Part shown: positions 47,077 through 55,865 of the stretch, piece after piece
How the letters are laid out: each line of letters opens with the position of its first letter
Numbering within the stretch: the stretch's first letter is position 1
Made by a program: the position numbers and the translations under genes
The notes under the pieces: generated by a model
The model's input: the letters and a program-made list of their open reading frames with translations, nothing else
Database searches by the model: none
Told to the model about the DNA's origin: nothing
NCBI RefSeq assembly: GCF_007860175.1
Contig: NZ_SJPX01000002.1
Coordinates: 1,302,001-1,366,000 of the forward strand
DNA from: Rubripirellula reticaptiva
GTDB taxonomy: Bacteria > Planctomycetota > Planctomycetia > Pirellulales > Pirellulaceae
Length of the DNA: 64,000 bases
Direction: 5' to 3'

Positions 47077-47114
47077 AAAAAAAGAGCCCGTTCCTGAAAA
47101 TCAGGAACGGGCTC
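47077..47114 (-). terminator. Rho-independent terminator after amt
   Basis: GAGCCCGTTCCTGA (47084-47097) and its complement (47101-47114) form a perfect 14-bp stem with a 3-nt loop. On the minus strand it is followed by seven T (47083-47077). It lies 238 bp after amt and before PII. The rest of 46933-47351 contains no gene. Confidence 0.88.
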
Positions 47115-47351
47115 GGTCAAGAAAGCATCTCGGATCACCCAGTTAAAAAATCCCAGACTCGAGCGAGCGAGGCGGACGCCCGCCCGAGCTGGGGTCTTCT
47201 GGCCCAGGCAAGAGCCAAGAAGCTTTCTAGATTCCCCGACTTACTGGTCATCAACCTTCCGATCAATGATTTTACTTTCGTACCACGGGCGCCCCATCAC
47301 CACCGATCAAGACGATCGATGGTGACAGAGCAGCGGTGGGTAGACGTTTGC

Positions 47352-48803
47352 TTAGATCACCGCACCGCCGGAAACGGCGTCCGATGGGTAAGCGTGCATG
47401 CCGTGCTCAGAGATATCCAAGCCAGCAGTTTCTTCTTCGGCGGTGACTCGCAACATCCCAAGTGCCTTCAGCACCAAGAACAGTCCCCCCATCGTGACGA
47501 ACGACCACGCACAGATCGACACGGTTCCGATCAGCTGAACCATCAAGCTGGTCGCACCACTTTCAAGGTGTGTGTTGGGCAACAGTCCGAGCGACAGACA
47601 GCCCCAGACACCGCACAGTCCGTGAACGGGCCATGCACCGACGGGATCATCGATCTTGGCCTTGTCAAGAATGATCACACCCAACACCACCAATGCACCG
47701 GCGACGCCGCCAACAACGATTGACCAGACATTCGAGAAAGCGTCGCAGCAAGCCGTGATGCCAACCAGGCCACCGAGTGCACCATTAAGGCTCATCGTTA
47801 GGTCAGGCTTGCTAAACATAGCCCAGCTAAGTGCCGTCGCTATCACCGCACCAGCGGCAGCGGCGAGCGTTGTGTTGACCGCGATGAAGACTGTTGCGTC
47901 AATGTCGCCGGTTCCTTGGAAAGCCAGTTGGCTACCTGGGTTGAATCCGTACCATCCCACCCACAGGATAAACACTCCAAGTGCAGCAAATGCAATGTTG
48001 TGACCGGGCAGTGGCACGCTCTTGCCGTCAGCGGTGAATCGACCCAGACGTGGGCCCAAGATCATTGCACCAGCCAAGCCAGCGAAACCGCCGACTGCGT
48101 GAACGACTGCGGATCCGGCAAAGTCTTGGAAAGCCATCGTGTATTCGCCGTCAACCAAATCGCCGAACTGCATCAACCAGCCGCCGCCCCACTTCCAGTA
48201 GCCACTGATCGGATAAATCAAGCCTGTCAACAGAGCACTGTAGACCAAGTAAGCGGTGAACTTCATGCGTCCAGCAACTGCACCCGAAACAATCGTCGCT
48301 GCAGTCGCAGCAAAGACAGCTTGGAAGAACCAGTCCACTTGAGGCGAGAAGGTGCGATCAGCCGCTGCGTCATAAATTCCGCTGCCGCCGAAGGCAAAGT
48401 AGGCGTTATCAACTTCGCCGTAACTGCCTGGATACATCAATCCAAAGCCAACGAAAAAGAACAACAACGCTCCCACAGCCAAGTCCATCACATTCTTCGA
48501 CAGAATGTTGATCGTGTTCTTGGCCGAGTTCAGGCCGACTTCGACCATGGCGAATCCAGCTTGCATGAAGAGCACCAAAACGGCACACAAAAACAAGACT
48601 GCGTTGTCCAACGCGTAGCCGACGCCCAAGTCAGCATCTTCAACGGCTTCCTCTGCCGGAGTTTCTTCTGCCACAGCTACTTCAGCCGACTCTGCGGCTG
48701 CGGCATCCTGCGCCATAGATTGTGGGGCCAACGCGATGTTGACGCCTAGGATCCCTCCCAGGATCAAACACGTAAATAGTGGTGCTCGCAACCAATCGAA
48801 CAT
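47352..48803 (-). CDS. amt: Ammonium transporter (Amt)
   Basis: 483 residues from the ATG at 48803, with an excellent ribosome site GGTGAG 6 nt upstream. A signal-like N-terminus (MFDWLRAPLFTCLILGG) and an Ala/Glu-rich linker precede the eleven-helix Amt core. The pore residues are visible as the paired His in VVHAVGGFAGLAG and PVHGLCGVWG, with FMQAGFAMVEVGLNSAKN in the first core helix. The long acidic N-terminal linker is unusual. It imports ammonium under nitrogen limitation and is gated by PII, encoded downstream. Confidence 0.95.
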   Translation of the reverse strand: MFDWLRAPLFTCLILGGILGVNIALAPQSMAQDAAAAESAEVAVAEETPAEEAVEDADLGVGYALDNAVLFLCAVLVLFMQAGFAMVEVGLNSAKNTINILSKNVMDLAVGALLFFFVGFGLMYPGSYGEVDNAYFAFGGSGIYDAAADRTFSPQVDWFFQAVFAATAATIVSGAVAGRMKFTAYLVYSALLTGLIYPISGYWKWGGGWLMQFGDLVDGEYTMAFQDFAGSAVVHAVGGFAGLAGAMILGPRLGRFTADGKSVPLPGHNIAFAALGVFILWVGWYGFNPGSQLAFQGTGDIDATVFIAVNTTLAAAAGAVIATALSWAMFSKPDLTMSLNGALGGLVGITACCDAFSNVWSIVVGGVAGALVVLGVIILDKAKIDDPVGAWPVHGLCGVWGCLSLGLLPNTHLESGATSLMVQLIGTVSICAWSFVTMGGLFLVLKALGMLRVTAEEETAGLDISEHGMHAYPSDAVSGGAVI

Positions 48804-48840
48804 TCTAAACTCACCTTCTGTATCGAAATTGAAAATTGGA

Positions 48841-48898
48841 CTGAGCGGCGGGGCAACAACGCCCCGACAGCCGCCTGGGTGACGCGAGCTCACCTCAG
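48841..48898 (-). promoter_or_regulatory. Structured leader element of amt
   Basis: CTGAG (48841-48845) pairs with CTCAG (48894-48898) to close two stems. One is CGGC-GGGGC (46-54) with GCCCC...GCCG (61-65, 70-73). The other is GTGA (48879-48882) with TCAC (48890-48893). It lies 38 nt upstream of amt. On the mRNA it contains GGTGAG (48894-48889), identical to the amt ribosome site (48815-48810), and TCACC (48882-48878), complementary to both. Elsewhere in 48899-49256 no gene was seen. Confidence 0.45.
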
Positions 48899-49256
48899 TC
48901 TTTCTCACCATTAACTCCTGCCCGGGCCATCTTCAGATATGCTCGTGAGCCAATTGTGCGACGCTTTGGATCCTTTTGCTCGCTTGAGTGGACCGACAAC
49001 GCAAGAAGCGGGCCAACACTTATCAAGCGGCAAAAATCTGCCGCGTAAGCCCTTTACACGAAAGGCTTTAGAAAAAACAGAAATTTTCCGGTCACGGCGA
49101 TTCACGCGATTACCACGCTTGACGTTGCCTGGCACGCAGGCACCCGCAGCACGAATGCCCTGATTATGGGCAGCCGAAACGGGCTATCCAGACTGCTTCG
49201 ACGCCAGATTTCAAACACTGCGTCGAAACACAAAATCGAACACAGTGTCGAAACAG

Positions 49257-49295
49257 AAAAAGCCCGCTTCCGACGATGTCGAAAGCGGGCTTTTT
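49257..49295. terminator. Terminator of the first beta-barrel gene
   Basis: AAAAAGCCCGCTT (49257-49269) and AAGCGGGCTTTTT (49283-49295) form a 13-bp stem, with T runs on both strands. It lies 64 bp after the stop codon at 49359 (minus strand). Confidence 0.85.
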
Positions 49296-49358
49296 GAAAC
49301 TTTGTGATGGCCGGTCGCCGCCCGGCGAGGGCATGGACCGACTTGTCTTCATTCGATT

Positions 49359-50738
49359 TTAGTAGGTAAAGATCGTATCGATTCCGAACGTGGTTTGGTC
49401 GCCAGAGTTGTCTTCCAACAAGGCGAAGTCAGCGGCGGCCAGACGGTTCTTGTTGCCGTCCACCCAATCCCAACGAATCTCGGGGCGAACCATCACGTTG
49501 GCGTGAGGCTGGACATTCAAGCCCAACGTCATCGCGTAAACGTCGTAGTCACCGATCGCACCGGCCGGCAAGCCGTAGCCAGCGCTGTCGGCTTGAACTT
49601 GCCACCATTCAAAACGGGTGCCAACTTGAACGTAGTCGTTGATCGTGCGGAACAGGTACTGGTTGATATCGAACGTTTCGCGATCGGTATTGCCAGCGGC
49701 ATCTTCAGTGTCAAGCAAGTCCGTTTGGAAAACGTAACTCAGCTTTTCGGTCAGTTGAACCTGTGCGACCGTCGACGACATGAAGCCTCGTTCGGACCGT
49801 CCAGCCCGGTCATTGAAACGACCAGCGATCAACGTCGAAGTGATGTTGATGTCGTCGGTCAATTGAACGGTTGTACCGCCCATAACTGAGTCACCGTTGT
49901 CATCAAATCCGCTGTCCCAGCCCATCACGTAGCCGCCGAACACGTCGACATCTTCGCTCATGCTGTACGTGATCATCGCACCGGTGTGCGTGAACGGCTC
50001 AGAATTGTACATCGTGTAAGCGTGGCTATAGAAGAAGTTGCCAGTCGCCGGCACGACTTCATAACCGATGGCGGTAAAGAAGTGTCCGACCTTGACGGAC
50101 CAGTCGCCGTAGCCGGCTTCCAAATACACCTGAGGCAACGCATGTCCATAGTCGGGGCCATTGTCCCAGCCAGTATCCCAACTGCCGGTATCGACACCAA
50201 AGGCTTGAGTGTCAGGACCGTCGGTACCGTAGAGGTAGTCAATGCGTCCGCCGATGTCGAAACCGCCTGATGTGTCGATCGCCTTTTCGGCGTACACCCA
50301 TGCTTGGTGCAGTTGGTACTCGTCTTTGCGGCTGTTGAACGACGACAAGTTCTTGTTGTGGTATCCCAGTTGGGCCCATCCGCCCATCGAAATTCCACAG
50401 GCTTCGCCGAGAATTTTGTAGGGATCGCCAAGGCAGCTATCGTCGTTAAGGATGCCTTGATCAAACAAGCTGCCATCACCGCAGTCGCCATTTCCGCAAC
50501 CGCTGTCGCAGGTTTCCACCGGCATGCCGCAGTCGCCGCTGCCGCACCCGCCGGAACAGGATCCGTCGGGCGATCCGCAATCACAGTAGCTGACCTGGGA
50601 AACCCCGGATCCGACAGATTCAAATCCGTACGAATCGTCCGCGGGCGACTGCCCCCAAGCGTTCGAATCGGATACGCCGGCGCCGATGACAGTGCCAGTA
50701 CAAAGGGCGGCGAGGAACGCCAATTTGCTAAGTCTCAT
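49359..50738 (-). CDS. Outer-membrane beta-barrel porin-like protein, Cys-rich N-terminus (copy 1)
   Basis: 459 residues from the ATG at 50738 (MRLSKLAFLAALCTGTVIGA), a signal peptide. A Cys/Gly-rich segment at about 45-110 holds ten Cys (CDCGSPDGSCSGGCGSGDCG). The rest is a beta-barrel of the planctomycete BBP2 type with alternating aromatic strands, such as FDIGGRIDYLYGTDGPDTQ and VYLEAGYGDWSVKVGHF, ending in Phe-Thr-Tyr (TIFTY), a typical barrel end. It is paralogous to the next upstream gene, with long near-identical stretches. Probably a passive porin or surface protein. Confidence 0.82.
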   Translation of the reverse strand: MRLSKLAFLAALCTGTVIGAGVSDSNAWGQSPADDSYGFESVGSGVSQVSYCDCGSPDGSCSGGCGSGDCGMPVETCDSGCGNGDCGDGSLFDQGILNDDSCLGDPYKILGEACGISMGGWAQLGYHNKNLSSFNSRKDEYQLHQAWVYAEKAIDTSGGFDIGGRIDYLYGTDGPDTQAFGVDTGSWDTGWDNGPDYGHALPQVYLEAGYGDWSVKVGHFFTAIGYEVVPATGNFFYSHAYTMYNSEPFTHTGAMITYSMSEDVDVFGGYVMGWDSGFDDNGDSVMGGTTVQLTDDINITSTLIAGRFNDRAGRSERGFMSSTVAQVQLTEKLSYVFQTDLLDTEDAAGNTDRETFDINQYLFRTINDYVQVGTRFEWWQVQADSAGYGLPAGAIGDYDVYAMTLGLNVQPHANVMVRPEIRWDWVDGNKNRLAAADFALLEDNSGDQTTFGIDTIFTY

Positions 50739-50980
50739 TCGTCCTGGACTCCCATCCATGTTTCATTGCCGGCGTTCTTGTTTGGTTAGCACCGGGCTGC
50801 TGCAACAGTCATCGGCTCGCGCTTTCGTCAAAATCCAACCTTCCCGAAAAAGCCAAATAACCGAAACCACCCGTTTTAACACTCGCTGGTAAAGTTTGCC
50901 GGTCAGGAGACCTTTCGCGGCAGGCGGGCGGTAGACCGCAGATGAATCAGGACGCAATCACCGTCTGGATCAAGCCAATA

Positions 50981-51017
50981 AAAAACCCGGCCGCCCTTTT
51001 TCAAGGGCGGCCGGGTC
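50981..51017 (-). terminator. Terminator of the second beta-barrel gene
   Basis: ACCCGGCCGCCCTT (50986-50999) pairs with AAGGGCGGCCGGGT (51004-51017) across a 4-nt loop, followed on the minus strand by six T (50986-50981). It lies 103 bp after the stop codon at 51121. No gene in 50739-51120. Confidence 0.88.
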
Positions 51018-51120
51018 GTTGTTTAGCAGAAGAGATCACACCACCTGAGATGCCGAGAACGTCGGGGAGAATCGCTTGGGCCTCCCTCTGTGACCTTTTC
51101 GACTGAGATTCGGCAAATGC

Positions 51121-52419
51121 TTAGAACGTGAAGATCGTATCGATTCCAAACGTTGTTTGGTCAGATCCGTCTTCCAAGCCGGCGATTTGATCGTCGTCCC
51201 AGTCCCAACGGATTTCAGGTCGAACCATGACGTTGGCGTGCGGCTTGTAGTTTGCACCCAAGGTCAAAGCGTACACGTCGCTGGCATTTCCGGCGGCCAA
51301 GTCAGCATTCCACCACTCGAAACGTCCACCAACTGCCCAGCAGTCGTTAAGCGTCTTGATCAGGTACTGGTTGATGCCGAACGTTTCACGAACGGTATCG
51401 CCAGCCACGTCTTCAGTGTCCAAGTAATCGCTTTGGAAAATGTACTGGACGCTATCGCTAACGGCATAGTCAGCGATGATCGAGTGCATGTATCCACGCT
51501 CGTCGGCACCGTACCGGGCTTCACCAAAACGACCGAAAGTGGTCGTGTAGATCAAGGTCAGATCGTCGGTCAAACCGGCCGAGAAACCACCCAAGAACGC
51601 GTCGCCGTTATCGTTAAAGCCACTGTCCCAACCCGTGGTGTATCCACCCCAAATGGTCAGGTCATCGCTTGCATTGTAGGTCGCCAAAGCACCGGTGTGC
51701 GTGAAAGGCTCGCTGTTGTACATCGTGTAAGCGTGGCTGTAGAAGAAGTTTCCGGTCGCGCCAACGACTTCCCAACCAATGATGGTGTAGAAGTTACCGA
51801 GCTTGACCGACAGGTCTCCGTAACCAGCTTCCAAGTACAACTGTGGCAGTGCATGACCATAATCAGGACCGTTGTCCCAACCGTTGTCGTAGCCTGTGCC
51901 CGTACCGAATGCTTGAGTGTCTTGCGAGTCAGTACCGTACAGATAGTCGATACGACCACCGATATCGAAACCATTGCTGGTGTCGATCGCCTTCTCGGCG
52001 TACAACCAAGCCTGCTGCAACTGCAACTCGTCGGGACGGCTGTTGAACAGTCCGTTACCCTTGCTGTGGTAGCCCATTTGGACCCAACCGCCAGCCGACC
52101 ATCCACAGTGTTCGCCGAACAAAGTGTAGGGGTCGCCCAAGCAGCAATCGCTGCAGCTACCCAAGTCGGCCAAGCCGCTCAAGCAGCTTCCCGAATCGCA
52201 ACCGCTGTCGCAGCCCATCGAGCATCCGCCGTCACAGCTATTATCGCCGCAACCGCAAGAGGTGTCGATTGACTCGCAACCGCAAGCTGGCTCGCCGCAG
52301 TCGCAAGCTGCTGCACAATGCGAAACCAATTGAATATCGTTTGTCTGATCTGCAAACGCGTTGCCGGCGTAGGTACCACAAGCAAGCGCAGCGACCAGTG
52401 CTAATTTACTAAGCTTCAT
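51121..52419 (-). CDS. Outer-membrane beta-barrel porin-like protein, Cys-rich N-terminus (copy 2)
   Basis: 432 residues, signal peptide MKLSKLALVAALACGTYAG. Sixteen Cys lie between residues about 33 and 105, many as CGC, CDSGC and CSMGC. The barrel shares FNSRPDELQLQQAWLYAEK, FDIGGRIDYLYGTDS and NFFYSHAYTMYNSEPFTH with copy 1, so the two arose by tandem duplication. It ends GIDTIFTF, a barrel-assembly-type terminal Phe. Each copy has its own terminator, so they are separately transcribed. Role as for copy 1. Confidence 0.83.
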   Translation of the reverse strand: MKLSKLALVAALACGTYAGNAFADQTNDIQLVSHCAAACDCGEPACGCESIDTSCGCGDNSCDGGCSMGCDSGCDSGSCLSGLADLGSCSDCCLGDPYTLFGEHCGWSAGGWVQMGYHSKGNGLFNSRPDELQLQQAWLYAEKAIDTSNGFDIGGRIDYLYGTDSQDTQAFGTGTGYDNGWDNGPDYGHALPQLYLEAGYGDLSVKLGNFYTIIGWEVVGATGNFFYSHAYTMYNSEPFTHTGALATYNASDDLTIWGGYTTGWDSGFNDNGDAFLGGFSAGLTDDLTLIYTTTFGRFGEARYGADERGYMHSIIADYAVSDSVQYIFQSDYLDTEDVAGDTVRETFGINQYLIKTLNDCWAVGGRFEWWNADLAAGNASDVYALTLGANYKPHANVMVRPEIRWDWDDDQIAGLEDGSDQTTFGIDTIFTF

Positions 52420-52959
52420 TGCTATTTAACTCCCCAGTTATCCGTTTTGGGTTGCCGCAAAAACGGCTCGTTTGAAATGGGCCCGACCGATCCATCTTGG
52501 ATCGACGAGATCAAAGGAACACTCCTTTGACCGGTTGCTCGTTGTCAGTGTCATCCGCCGATCTACTGGCGACTGGCTATCCAACCCACGATCTGTCATC
52601 GAAAGTATTCATCGGAGTCTCTTTCACGTCATGCGAGGCAATACCGCCTGACATTCCGCAAATCAATCCAACGCCGCGCTACTTCTAAGCATCGGAAGGG
52701 TCGCACCGAATGATCGGCGAATTCCCGTCGGGAAAGGTCCACTCGTTAAGAAAGAAGCCCGACTTCGGTAAGCTGTACCGATTAGCGGAACTATACGACG
52801 AGCGTGCACACGGGGGTCACCAAGCCACCGCTTGGTCAACGGCCCTACCGAACTGCTCGAACTTGCGTCAAACTGGGTGATTCAGGCGTTCCCGCACCAA
52901 CGTGCCTCGCCTGACAGTTGATCGAGCCTGATAGTTCCCTGACCAATGTGATTGCTCCT
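52420..52959. other. Intergenic region between beta-barrel gene and ftsY, with inverted repeat
   Basis: 540 bp. TCAAAGGA (52511-52518) and TCCTTTGA (52523-52530) form an 8-bp dyad separated by ACAC, 92-111 bp upstream of the barrel gene start. A second short stem, TTCCC/GGGAA (52722-52726 and 52730-52734), is nearer ftsY. No gene seen; presumably the promoters of both genes are here. Confidence 0.5.
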
Positions 52960-53922
52960 ATGGCGTTCTGGAATTCCAAGAAGACCGAAGACAAGACCCC
53001 CGAGCCAGAAACCGGCGTGTTTTCGAAAATGCGAAACGCGCTGACGAAAACTCGCCAGGCGCTCAATACCGACATTCGAGACCTCTTCAAAAGCGAAGGA
53101 CGCCTGGTCGACGACGAATTCCTTGGCGAACTGTTCGCGCGTCTGATCGGCACCGACATGGGTGTGTCGTCGGCCGAAGCGGTCCGCGACGACATCGGAC
53201 GCCGCTTTCGGGCTCGGGTGGTCCACCTTCCCGATGTATTGGACTCGATCACCCAACAGACCAGCGAACGATTGTCGCAAGAATCCACCGATATCCAATT
53301 TGCCGAATCTGGCCCCACCGTGATCCTGGTCGTTGGGGTCAATGGCAGCGGCAAAACGACCTCGATCGGCAAACTGGCCTATCACCTGCATTCGACCGGT
53401 CACAAAGTGGTCTTGGGCGCTGGCGATACTTTCCGAGCCGCTGCGGTAGAGCAGTTGACTGTTTGGGCCGGCCGCATCGGATGTGAAATCGTGACCGGCA
53501 AACCCGAAGCCGATCCGGCCAGCGTCGCTTTTCAAACCGTCGAAAAGGCCGTTGAAATGGGCGCCGACGTTGCCATTATCGACACCGCCGGTCGACTGCA
53601 GACGCAAACCAACCTGATGCAGCAACTCGACAAGATTCGCCGAGTGATTGGCAAAAAGATCGAAGCGGCGCCGCATGAAGTCCTGCTGGTACTCGATGCG
53701 ACCGCCGGACAAAACGCAATCAGCCAAGCCCGTGGGTTCAGCGACGCAGCCGGCTGTACCGGAATCGTATTGTCGAAACTGGACGGATCCGCCAAAGGCG
53801 GCGTGATCTTGCCGATCCGCGAACAGTTCCAATTACCGGTCAAGTTTGTCGGACTCGGCGAAGGAATCGAAGACATCGCCAAGTTCGACGCCGCATCGTT
53901 CGCCAAAGCACTTTTCGAATAG
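52960..53922 (+). CDS. ftsY: Signal recognition particle receptor FtsY
   Basis: 320 residues from the ATG at 52960 (MAFWNSKKTEDKT). N-terminal charged segment and N domain, then the SRP GTPase G domain with G1 GVNGSGKTT (near residue 125), DTFRAAAVEQL, DTAGRLQTQTN and SKLDGSAKGG, ending in FVGLGEGIEDIAKFD. The A domain is short compared with E. coli. It docks SRP-bound ribosomes at the membrane for co-translational targeting. A weak ribosome site; an in-frame GTG lies 12 nt upstream. Confidence 0.96.
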   Translation: MAFWNSKKTEDKTPEPETGVFSKMRNALTKTRQALNTDIRDLFKSEGRLVDDEFLGELFARLIGTDMGVSSAEAVRDDIGRRFRARVVHLPDVLDSITQQTSERLSQESTDIQFAESGPTVILVVGVNGSGKTTSIGKLAYHLHSTGHKVVLGAGDTFRAAAVEQLTVWAGRIGCEIVTGKPEADPASVAFQTVEKAVEMGADVAIIDTAGRLQTQTNLMQQLDKIRRVIGKKIEAAPHEVLLVLDATAGQNAISQARGFSDAAGCTGIVLSKLDGSAKGGVILPIREQFQLPVKFVGLGEGIEDIAKFDAASFAKALFE

Positions 53923-53968
53923 ACGGCAAGGTTGGATTCGTTGACGCACCGTCCCCGACGACGAACAA

Positions 53969-55498
53969 TCACTCACTCTCTGATGCGGTTTCCGCCGCAT
54001 TTGACTCTGGCTGATGAAACAGTCGGTCGGTCGACACCGCTTCCAATTCCCTGTCACCTTTGGCCATCAAGAGCTCTAGCACCTGGTCGCCCTCGTCTTC
54101 GTAGAATTCGATCCGAATCGGATGTAACCCTGCCTGCAGATCGACCCAGTCGGTCCGGACGATCGGCGCGTGATTCCCGTTGTTGTCGATCAACAACTCA
54201 TCATGCACATACAGCTTCGAACCGTCGTCCGAACGTAGACCAAGTCGATAGACGCCCGCATGATCCACTTTCAACAGTCCTTCGATCAACAACTCGTAGT
54301 GATCCTCTTGTGACAAAGAATCTGGTTTAGGCCCGACGACTGTCATGATCGTTGGCGGTCCTTCGGGACGTTGACCCTCATCAAGCGGGTTTGGCAATCG
54401 AGGATCGTACGGCGATTGTCGACACAACAAACCTGGCTCCGTCGCCGCGACCTGTTGTCCCGGCCGTCCAGTCCGCTGGCTAAGCTTGATCGATGCCGAC
54501 ATCGTTTCGTCCCCGCGCCGAATCCCCAGCGTGCACTGATCGCCCGGTCGCCAATCGAACCGAGTGAACTCCCAATCAATGGGATCGCGGAGTCCACGCC
54601 CACCAACAGAAATGATTTGATCACCAGGTTGGATACCGGCAGCCGATGCGGGCGATTCACCGGCAACTTCGCTCACCACGACGTCTGCCAATTGCGGATC
54701 GATCGTAATTCCGCTGATGTAACGGTGGCGCAGTTCACTGTTGAGAATCGCCGGGATAGAGTGCCGGATTGTTTTCAGTGGCAATGCAAAGTGGACGCCT
54801 TCTTCGCCCGGAATTCCGCTAACAGCCATTCCGATCTGTTGTCCCAACAGATTGACCAGCGGGCCACCTGAATTGCCCGGATTACTGGCCGCATCGAACT
54901 GCAACATTTCGTCAAACGCGGTCGACGACTGCGTCGCCAGCGCCAGCGGATTGACCCCCGTGAAAGCGACCGCTGACAAAATCCCCTGCGTTGCAACAAT
55001 CCCACGCCCGCCCGGGCTGCCAATATTCAAAACAGTTTCCCCCATGCGAACGTCCGCTTCCACGCTTAGCCGAATGAAGTCCGGCGGTAAATTCGCCCGC
55101 GGATGCGTCGGAGCACCGGGTCGATGGAGCGCCTGCTCACCCAGCTTCAAGATCGCCACATCAAACTCGGGCATGGTTCCGATCAACGACGCACGAAGCG
55201 GCGGACGACCGCCTAGCAGAACGATGTGATCCTTCATCACCACATGTTTGGCTGTCAAAACGTAACCGCGAGGGTCAATCACCGATCCGCTGCCGGTCCC
55301 ACGCCGACCGTCGTCAAACGCATAAACAGCCGCAACCGCCGGTTGTGATTTCTCGATCGCAGTCACCGTCGCTGATCGCCGCACATCAACAACCTGAAAA
55401 TCATCTTGCGAGTAACCGATCGGCATGCGACCAAACAACAAAGTCAAAGCAAACACAAACCCCAAGAACGGTCGGTAGCGAAAGGAAAATAACAGCAT
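53969..55498 (-). CDS. HtrA-type serine protease with PDZ and PA14-like domains
   Basis: 509 residues from the ATG at 55498 (MLLFSFRYRPFLGFVFALTLL), a signal or anchor. Trypsin-like domain with the triad His (LTAKHVV), Asp (PEFDVAILKL) and Ser (FDAASNPGNSGGPLV). One PDZ domain follows at about 270-350 (AGIQPGDQIISVGGRGL). The last about 110 residues resemble a PA14 domain: GLRSDDGSKLYVHDELL and LQAGLHPIRIEFYEDEGD. DegP-type proteases do not usually carry PA14, which binds carbohydrate. Periplasmic quality control or processing, maybe on glycans. Convergent with ftsY. Confidence 0.87.
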   Translation of the reverse strand: MLLFSFRYRPFLGFVFALTLLFGRMPIGYSQDDFQVVDVRRSATVTAIEKSQPAVAAVYAFDDGRRGTGSGSVIDPRGYVLTAKHVVMKDHIVLLGGRPPLRASLIGTMPEFDVAILKLGEQALHRPGAPTHPRANLPPDFIRLSVEADVRMGETVLNIGSPGGRGIVATQGILSAVAFTGVNPLALATQSSTAFDEMLQFDAASNPGNSGGPLVNLLGQQIGMAVSGIPGEEGVHFALPLKTIRHSIPAILNSELRHRYISGITIDPQLADVVVSEVAGESPASAAGIQPGDQIISVGGRGLRDPIDWEFTRFDWRPGDQCTLGIRRGDETMSASIKLSQRTGRPGQQVAATEPGLLCRQSPYDPRLPNPLDEGQRPEGPPTIMTVVGPKPDSLSQEDHYELLIEGLLKVDHAGVYRLGLRSDDGSKLYVHDELLIDNNGNHAPIVRTDWVDLQAGLHPIRIEFYEDEGDQVLELLMAKGDRELEAVSTDRLFHQPESNAAETASESE

Positions 55499-55865
55499 CA
55501 CGTATTGTCTCTCCGAAAGGGCACTACCGCTGAAAGCCCCGATTCTAAGTGACAGACGACCACCAAGTACGACCGACAACAAGAAACCAGCACACCGTCA
55601 TGCTGGATAAGGCCAAGAAGCGAAACAAACTACCCACCACAATCACCAATCGCAGTCCCCAAAACAACAATTGCTTCGATTGAACTATCGAAACACAACT
55701 CGCGTGATGTTATTTTGGGATGCTGATAATGTAAGAGCCCCCAACACCTCGAGAATGCAATTCTGAATTCACCGGTCTCGCAGCTCGACTGGCGGGCAGC
55801 TTCCCTGACAAACCACCGCTGAGCGACTTCTTCGAGACGCACGCACCGCATTCAAGAGCAAATCT
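55499..55865. other. Divergent intergenic region
   Basis: 367 bp between the HtrA gene and the exported hypothetical. AT-rich in part. A GATAAT at 55725-55730 could be a -10 box for the gene at 55866, but no good -35 is found. No gene seen. Confidence 0.4.

Noticed and set aside
47916-48749. 277-codon open frame opposite amt
   Set aside because: Antisense to a conserved transporter; Cys/Gln/His-rich without domains.
49215-49285. Repeated GTCGAAA three times downstream of barrel copy 1
   Set aside because: Spacing is irregular and the copies overlap the terminator; no CRISPR-like or iteron-like order.
49973-50623. 216-codon open frame overlapping barrel copy 1
   Set aside because: Out-of-frame reading of the same strand; Thr/Ala/Ser-rich without domains.
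51157-52272. 371-codon open frame opposite the second barrel gene
   Set aside because: Antisense to a gene with signal peptide, barrel and terminator; Val/Thr-rich with no domain.
52882-53832. 316-codon open frame opposite ftsY
   Set aside because: Antisense to a complete set of SRP GTPase motifs.
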